Of a stretch of DNA of 26,345 nucleotides, positions 22,001 through 26,345 are shown in pieces. Origin of the DNA: Hypsibius dujardini (taxonomy: Eukaryota; Tardigrada; Eutardigrada; Parachela; Hypsibiidae); the NCBI GenBank assembly GCA_001579985.1, contig LRSR01012652.1, forward strand, positions 1 to 26,345. The letters are read 5' to 3'. The notes beneath the pieces are model-generated. The model did not search any database. It had not been told where the DNA came from and saw only the letters and a list, made by a program, of their open reading frames with translations. The number at the start of each line of letters is the position of its first letter. The stretch's first letter is position 1. The position numbers and the translations under genes are program-made.

Positions 22001-23536
22001 GGCTGTGCGCTTTGTTTTTATGGGGCGCGGTATCGGCCACCCAAGCTCCCTATCTGACAGCCTTCCTTCAAAAGTGGACTCCATTCTTTACCTTTTTTAT
22101 GGGTCTCTGTGAATTTTCACTTTATAATTACACATATGCCCATGTAAGCAAAGAAACACTCTACGAGGTAGGCCTGAGTATAAAACGAGGTCACGTTTGA
22201 AATCGAGTGAGCTAGTTATCCCCTTAACATAGCTGGCTAGATCCTTAAATTGAATTTGAATTATAGGTTCATATAGCCTTAGAATGTGGATGTCTACAAT
22301 CAATTAGTTCAACGAAGAAAATCAAAAAATTTATGGATGCTTTAAACTTGATATTCCAAAAAGTTTTAGCTTCTGGCGCTCCATTTTATCTGAAAAGCTT
22401 AAATTTTTCAAGCAGTCGGGCATTAAGGATCATAACTGACTGATTTCCGCAGGAAAAAAGGAAAAGACTACTGGTTTTAATCTGAATACCCTAACAAAGT
22501 AAATGCTCTACTGGATACAACAGTAATTTTTGGCTCACTATAGTGGATAATTATAGTTTAAGCTAGTGAATCGCATATTCTGTTCTAATAGTTCCTTTAT
22601 TGGATTTCAGTTTACGACACGACCAATCCATTTCCAGAAAGCGTCCCACAACACTTTCTGATTGCTTGGAACAGCACCGTCCGTCTTGATTCACATTTTC
22701 CCGCTTGGATGAGCCCAGTGGACCGGGATGTCATTCGAGTCAGTCGATCAGAAGCCAGCATGTCGTTTTCTGAGATGGATCACCACACCGTAAAAGAGAC
22801 ACAGCTTTATTCCGGGCCAGTCGACAGTCAAGTGGGCTTTGTGGCGCGTGGTGCCACGGCCTCACAGTCCAATAATGTTCAGACGCTCCTTTCCGGCTGC
22901 GTCGTCTCAATCAAGCATCTCGTTCCATGGCATTTATACTTACGTCTCAACTTTGAAAGCCTTCTTTCGGATCCCCGCTTATCAGCAAACGTCATGCCTC
23001 AAAATTTGAAGGATGCCATAACAGAACGATTCAGCAATAACAAGGCTGCCTATACATTAATCAGTCATGAAGGAATTCAAATCCGAGTGGACAGATCCTC
23101 TTTCCGCGCCCTTAATCCAAATGTGGAAGAGAGGGCATCACAGCGAAAAAATGTAAATGCTCCTGTTTGGATTATCGAACATTTTTTGTTGGCTTTCAAC
23201 GATGGAGTTTGGCTTCTGATGGACGATGCCGGTCACCTCCTGGACCTGATCAGGTTTGGACGTAATTGTGCTTTGCGAGACACGGTGGTGATTGCACAGT
23301 TTTTTCTGGTGAAGTTGCTCTTCGATATTAATCGCCCTCTACCCAATGGAGACGTTCTGGAGCGGGCAGCAGGAGAATCCTTGGCAGCTCGCATTGCCTT
23401 GACCATTATATTCGAAGGCAACAGTGAGCGTGCAGCGTCTGGACGAGATGCATGGCGAAAAGTCCTGCAACGGCACCCTGAGCTGGACGAGATGCGATTT
23501 AATCTTTGGAGACAGCAGAAACCTGCTTCTTCATAA
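13061..23536 (+). CDS. PWWP-domain nuclear protein, multi-exon, novel C-terminal region
   Basis: PWWP domains bind methylated histone tails and DNA. Proposed exons: 13061-13211, 16058-16374, about 16908-17109, 17214-17379, 18447-19092, 20061-20571, 22611-23536, giving about 972 residues. The PWWP spans roughly residues 37-110 and is split by a 2.8-kb phase-1 intron: FQPGEAVFAYFE joins GRPPWPGWIL, followed by a barrel-like stretch (TPVWLPDCHVRCFPL). Residues ~157-278 are helical. Residues ~400-480 are basic, with an AT-hook-like KRGRG (~421) and a nuclear-signal-like KRKYVVRNPRKARK. A Pro/Ser linker follows, then residues ~525-972, a folded region I do not recognise, ending at TAA. All junctions keep phase except that exon 3 is ambiguous: 16908 fits donor 16374, while 16897 fits a second donor at 16390. 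An in-frame ATG at 13013 could be the true start. A chromatin role is inferred from the PWWP and basic region only. Confidence 0.7.
13815..14334. mobile_element. piggyBac-like MITE with TTAA flanks
   Basis: The element starts TTAA-CCCTCTGAG and ends CCAGAGGG-TTAA. The termini CCCTCTG and CAGAGGG are perfect inverted repeats, flanked on both sides by TTAA (13811-13814 and 14335-14338). TTAA duplication with CCC...GGG ends is the hallmark of the piggyBac superfamily. The 520-bp interior has no transposase, so this is a non-autonomous copy. It sits in the first intron of the PWWP gene. It contains a near-perfect 20-nt palindrome at 13986-14005 and a related motif at 14274-14289. Confidence 0.65.
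14339..16057 (+). other. Remainder of the first PWWP-gene intron
   Basis: AT-rich sequence with only chance frames, including one of 101 codons at 15088-15393 that is Lys/Ile-rich and not protein-like. I found no exon that fits in phase 1 between the two halves of the PWWP domain. Confidence 0.4.
16543..16572. repeat. Short GTATGGTA/CGTATG microsatellite
   Basis: About three imperfect copies of a 10-bp unit (ACGTATGGTA/TGTATGGTA) lie in the intron after the second PWWP-gene exon. Confidence 0.6.
19139..19333 (+). other. 195-nt coding-like island in a PWWP-gene intron
   Basis: After a cgacacag acceptor, one frame runs 63 codons (HKPLSKVVFEHSLLDF...; then MGKLNHEYLNSRETFILYHA) and meets a donor CAAC|GTTAAG at 19333. 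Length is exactly 65 codons, as a cassette exon would be. Its frame needs phase 1 on both sides, but the flanking exons (ending 19092, starting 20061) are phase 0. In phase 0 it would read into TGA after 23 codons. It may be an alternative poison exon, an exon of something else, or a relic. Confidence 0.3.
19511..19925. repeat. Direct repeats flanking a 20-bp perfect hairpin
   Basis: Two copies of about 90 bp, starting ATAAATATAG at 19511 and 19837 and roughly 70-75% similar by eye, lie in the same direction. Between them is a perfect 20-bp inverted repeat: CGTCTTCGTCATTGAGATGA at 19721-19740 and its reverse complement at 19790-19809, separated by 49 bp. There is no coding capacity. It may be a small fold-back element or a nested insertion, inside the intron between exons 5 and 6 of the PWWP gene. 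Confidence 0.6.
21854..22143 (+). other. Coding-like island with membrane-type frame in a PWWP-gene intron
   Basis: After tttcccttacag one frame gives KTDEREGECVCAPDYCSPRP and continues to about 22110. From about 21975 the next frame gives RREEIKFAARLCALFLWGAV and then two hydrophobic stretches (FLWGAVSATQAPYL, TPFFTFFMG), ending at a good donor CAT|GTAAGC (22143). It looks like part of a polytopic membrane protein with a frameshift between its two halves, but I recognise no family. Neither end fits the phase-1 intron of the host gene, so it is probably an inserted or duplicated exon fragment. Confidence 0.3.
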
Positions 23537-23587
23537 CCGTATGCAGAGTTGATATGCGTTTCGATGCACGCGAAATTTTGTTGGCCC

Positions 23588-23593
23588 ATTAAA
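23588..23593 (+). terminator. Variant polyadenylation signal ATTAAA
   Basis: ATTAAA lies 52 bp after the TAA of the PWWP gene and is the first such hexamer downstream. It is the commonest natural variant of AATAAA. It falls before the MITE at 23703, so the transcript would end upstream of that element. Confidence 0.45.
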
Positions 23594-23702
23594 TGCCGGC
23601 ACTCCGTCAAGATGCACCACGATATGGCTCGATTTTTATCGCAAGGGCTTTTGCACGTTCGTGCCTGCTAAATTCATTACATGTCGCGTTTTACTATCAT
23701 TA

Positions 23703-24042
23703 GAGACGTTTAAGCAAACCGGCGTAAGCGTAACCTAAACTTAGGCATAAGGCCCGCTATGTTTACGCTTACGACTGGATGTTTAAGCACTCGACGTAAA
23801 AATCTGGGCGTAAGGAGCAAGAGCAGAACATTTCAAGGAAACTATTCTACTTTGAACTGAACTTCTCCTAAAATTTTCTTACTCCTTTCTTACGGCGAAA
23901 CTTAAGGCCCATTGCCCCTTACGTCAAGCAGTAGCTTAAGAAATTAACCTTAAGAGGGGCCACACCCCTTGCCTCATTCCTATTGGTCCGTGTCCTTAAG
24001 TTTACGCTTACGTTACGCTTACGCCGACTGCTTAAACGTCCC
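23703..24042. mobile_element. TA-flanked MITE rich in CGTAAGCGTAA motifs
   Basis: The left end reads GAGACGTTTAAGCA and then CGGCGTAAGCGTAAC. The right end read in reverse complement gives GGGACGTTTAAGCA and then CGGCGTAAGCGTAAC, so about 33 bp of near-perfect terminal inverted repeat. Both ends are flanked by TA (23701-23702 and 24043-24044), the target of Tc1/mariner-type elements. The motif GTAAGCGTAA and its reverse recur inside. There is no coding capacity. It starts 167 bp after the stop codon of the PWWP gene. Confidence 0.75.
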
Positions 24043-24378
24043 TATTGTTAATTTGTACGACGACCTAAAGCTCGTTTATAGTTCGCTCAAAACGCAAAGT
24101 CACTGAACGTGGTCTGCGTTTTGGGTGACGTCATCTTTCCACTTCCCAAAACACAAAGCACAAAGTAGAAAGCACAAAAACATGAAGTGCAGCCAGCCCT
24201 GTTTTTGCGTTTTTAAGGGTGCGCTTTGTCTTTGTGTCTCGAAGCCTGTTTTTGCGATCAAGCCAGTTTTAATCCAAAACACACTTTTCAAATTAAATTG
24301 TTCTTTCTTCCTATTCTCTGCGCTCTATTCCAATTTTTCTTCAGTATACGCCCAAATTTTAAGCACATTATGATCTTT

Positions 24379-24539
24379 TTAATGGGCCACTGGACTTGAG
24401 AAGGTGGTGATGCGGCGATCGACCGTTGTCCTTCGACTGGAGGTGATTGAATACTTGGGGTTCTGCCCGATTGATTGATTGCGCATCGTGATGAATGCAG
24501 TGGAGCTGCTTTCAAAATCAGCATCTTCTAGTTTTCCAA
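24379..24539 (-). CDS. Possible terminal exon of an unknown gene
   Basis: On the minus strand, after ttttttcgtgcgaag, a frame of 52 codons reads GKLEDADFESSSTAFITM and ends SRRTTVDRRITTFSSPVAH then TAA (24381-24379). It has a protein-like, Ser/Thr/Arg-rich C-terminal look. I could not find the upstream exon with a matching phase between 24540 and 26345, so this remains a weak call. Confidence 0.25.
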
Positions 24540-26345
24540 CTTCGCACGAAAAAATCAGGAACTCACATAAATAAGTTAGTAAGTCATTGGAACTCAAACA
24601 GAAGAGAAAATCCAAGCAAAAATGGGCGAACATTTTTCAGCGGGACGGGAGACATGAATTGACTTGTAAGTTGATTGGCCTTGCCATGATTGATCTTTAA
24701 AAATAAGGCCTGCACAGAAATCGATTTTGCAGGTCTGAAGTACTATCAAATAACTCCACCAAAGATTTTTCTGAAATCTCAATCATCTCAATTTCATTCT
24801 GCCGTTTTGGAAAACCTTAAATAAAATTTAGAGGGAGCCGCTTGATATCGCAAAGGCGTCCGTTCTGCAATACTTTGTTGTAGGTCGGAATCAAACTTTC
24901 ACAAACCAAACACAAGAATAACACCATGGGACTTCAAAATCTGGATAAAAACACCGCTATGCGCCGATTTTAAATACTTTTATTGTGCAGTGTCGCTATT
25001 TTGAGCACGCAAAACGCTCAGAGTTGGACTCTTCCAGAGTGAGCCCAAGTTGGCTCATCCGGGATAAAACAGTTACCAAAGTTGTGGGTATTTTTTCAAT
25101 CTTTTTTGTACGTTAACTAAGTCTTGATAGGATAAAAGCATGGAAGCGGGGTCGTAGAAGTTGAGAACTAGCCTCACAAACTAACTTTTGCCGCAAAAGC
25201 CAGCCAGTGCAAGCTCACCGAGATGGAGAGAAGTAAGGTTAACAGCGACAACAAACTTTCAATTTATCGTTTAGAGTCCTGTTGGTTGGGTTCACTGGTG
25301 GAATTGGAAATTGTGTGATTGTTGACCAAACTGGAAGCGAGCTTTTGATATCAGTCGATAGATTAAAGTCAGTGCTTTCGAATGATGTAGACATGTATGT
25401 TTGCAGAGGCGGTCCAGTCCCGCCCGTGCCCTTGTGAAACCGATTACCAAATGAGGGGATTTAACCTTCAACTAGGTGTCTGTTCCTTTTTCTCGGAAAT
25501 GTGTTAGAAACGTTATCATGTCCCGTACTCATTGCCCGATCGATTAAAAAAGAAATCGAACGTTCAGATGAAAACAGGCGCCACAAGCACGCGTTCGCCA
25601 GGACACTTTTGAGGAGAACATGTTTAAAGCTTCCAGCCAGTTCGCCATTCTCGGCGCCGAACTTGATATATACCACAACTTTGCTAATTGTTTTAGATTT
25701 GTAATTCAGTTTAGAGCGAACTAACGTCAGCAAAAATTTATATGACGTCACAATTTTAAAAAGGCAAGCGGAAGCTGTACGCCTGAAGTGCGCAAGCAAT
25801 ACTGTTCCATCGAAAGTGGTGTCCCTTGTGCCAAGTTTTTTTCTACTCCCTATTTGCCAATACTCATGTTCAGGCCACCGATAGATGGCCAGTTAAATCT
25901 TAAACAATATAGCGTCAAAACATCATTTAAACATGCCGAGCGGACGGCCAGTTTTTCGTTCGCCTTGCACACTTTCAAAAAGGAACAAACACCTGGTTTT
26001 AGCTTATATCACCTTAAATACAATCGCGAAGATTGCAACGCTCAGTACGCGCAATGCACGTTCAAGAGCTGCTGTCTCACTAATCAACGTAGACCTGTTG
26101 GTATACTTTGGAATAGCCGAAAGTGTCGTCAAGTGCACAATGAACAAGGCGTGAATTTGTAAGCATTTTCATACCGAATGAATGAAAACTTTTCTGAAAC
26201 CTGAAGATAATTAGATGAATGATTGTGATTTTCGATGATATCGGTTGAAGATGAAAAAAAAATATTTGGCGGAAAGGAAAAGGACGTTATCTTTTTTTTC
26301 GTCACCCAGAAGGCTAATATCAGTGATGGGCAGGGTATTTTTGTT
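24540..26345. other. Right end, no supportable gene
   Basis: AT-rich sequence. Overlapping plus-strand frames at 25788-26162 and 25933-26154 are open for 124 and 73 codons. The first is Cys-rich near its end (DCNAQYAQCTFKSCC) but has no signal peptide or splice support. A 112-codon minus frame at 25461-25799 is likewise unsupported. A GAGCCCAAGTTGGCTC palindrome lies at 25041-25056. Confidence 0.35.

Noticed and set aside
25788-26162. 124-codon Cys-containing frame and overlapping 73-codon frame
   Set aside because: No signal peptide, recognisable domain or splice partner, and the two frames compete; chance is sufficient.

Overview
The window looks like nuclear DNA of an invertebrate animal. 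Genes are split by GT-AG introns with consistent reading phase. Most introns are short (about 50 to 110 bp) and a few run to 1-3 kb. Non-coding DNA is AT-rich, and small inverted-repeat elements and a decayed Tc1/mariner transposase lie between and inside genes. I cannot fix the phylum from the sequence. There is no operon structure, and no tRNA, rRNA or CRISPR array that I can support.

Layout. 1-2600: no recognisable gene. 2607-3516 (minus): a small three-exon gene of unknown function with a MITE-like inverted repeat in its first intron. 4439-6791 (plus): a secreted astacin-family zinc metalloprotease with signal peptide, pro-segment, zinc-binding exon and a C-terminal WAP-like cysteine module; its straightforward reading is broken by three in-frame stops and one frameshift. 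7205-7780 (minus): Tc1/mariner transposase relic. 8479-8702: degenerate tetranucleotide repeat. 9079-9561 (minus): a complete two-exon gene for a 138-residue secreted protein rich in proline, tyrosine, serine and glutamine. 11335-11759 (plus): a doubtful two-exon fragment. 13061-23536 (plus): the main gene, about seven exons over 10.5 kb, encoding a roughly 970-residue nuclear PWWP-domain protein whose C-terminal half I do not recognise. Its introns hold a piggyBac-like MITE with TTAA flanks, a hairpin with direct repeats, and two coding-like islands. 23703-24042: a TA-flanked MITE just downstream. 24379-24539 (minus): a possible terminal exon. The rest of the right end shows no supportable gene.

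The genes do not form an obvious pathway: an extracellular protease relative, a probable structural or matrix secreted protein and a chromatin reader are neighbours. The most unusual locus is the astacin gene. The stop in its N-terminal helix can be skipped by a second in-phase splice acceptor. The stop and frameshift around the Met-turn can both be removed by one 50-nt GT-AG segment that is itself ancestral coding sequence. The gene could therefore be a plain pseudogene, or a transcribed protease relative that keeps the zinc site but loses the Met-turn.
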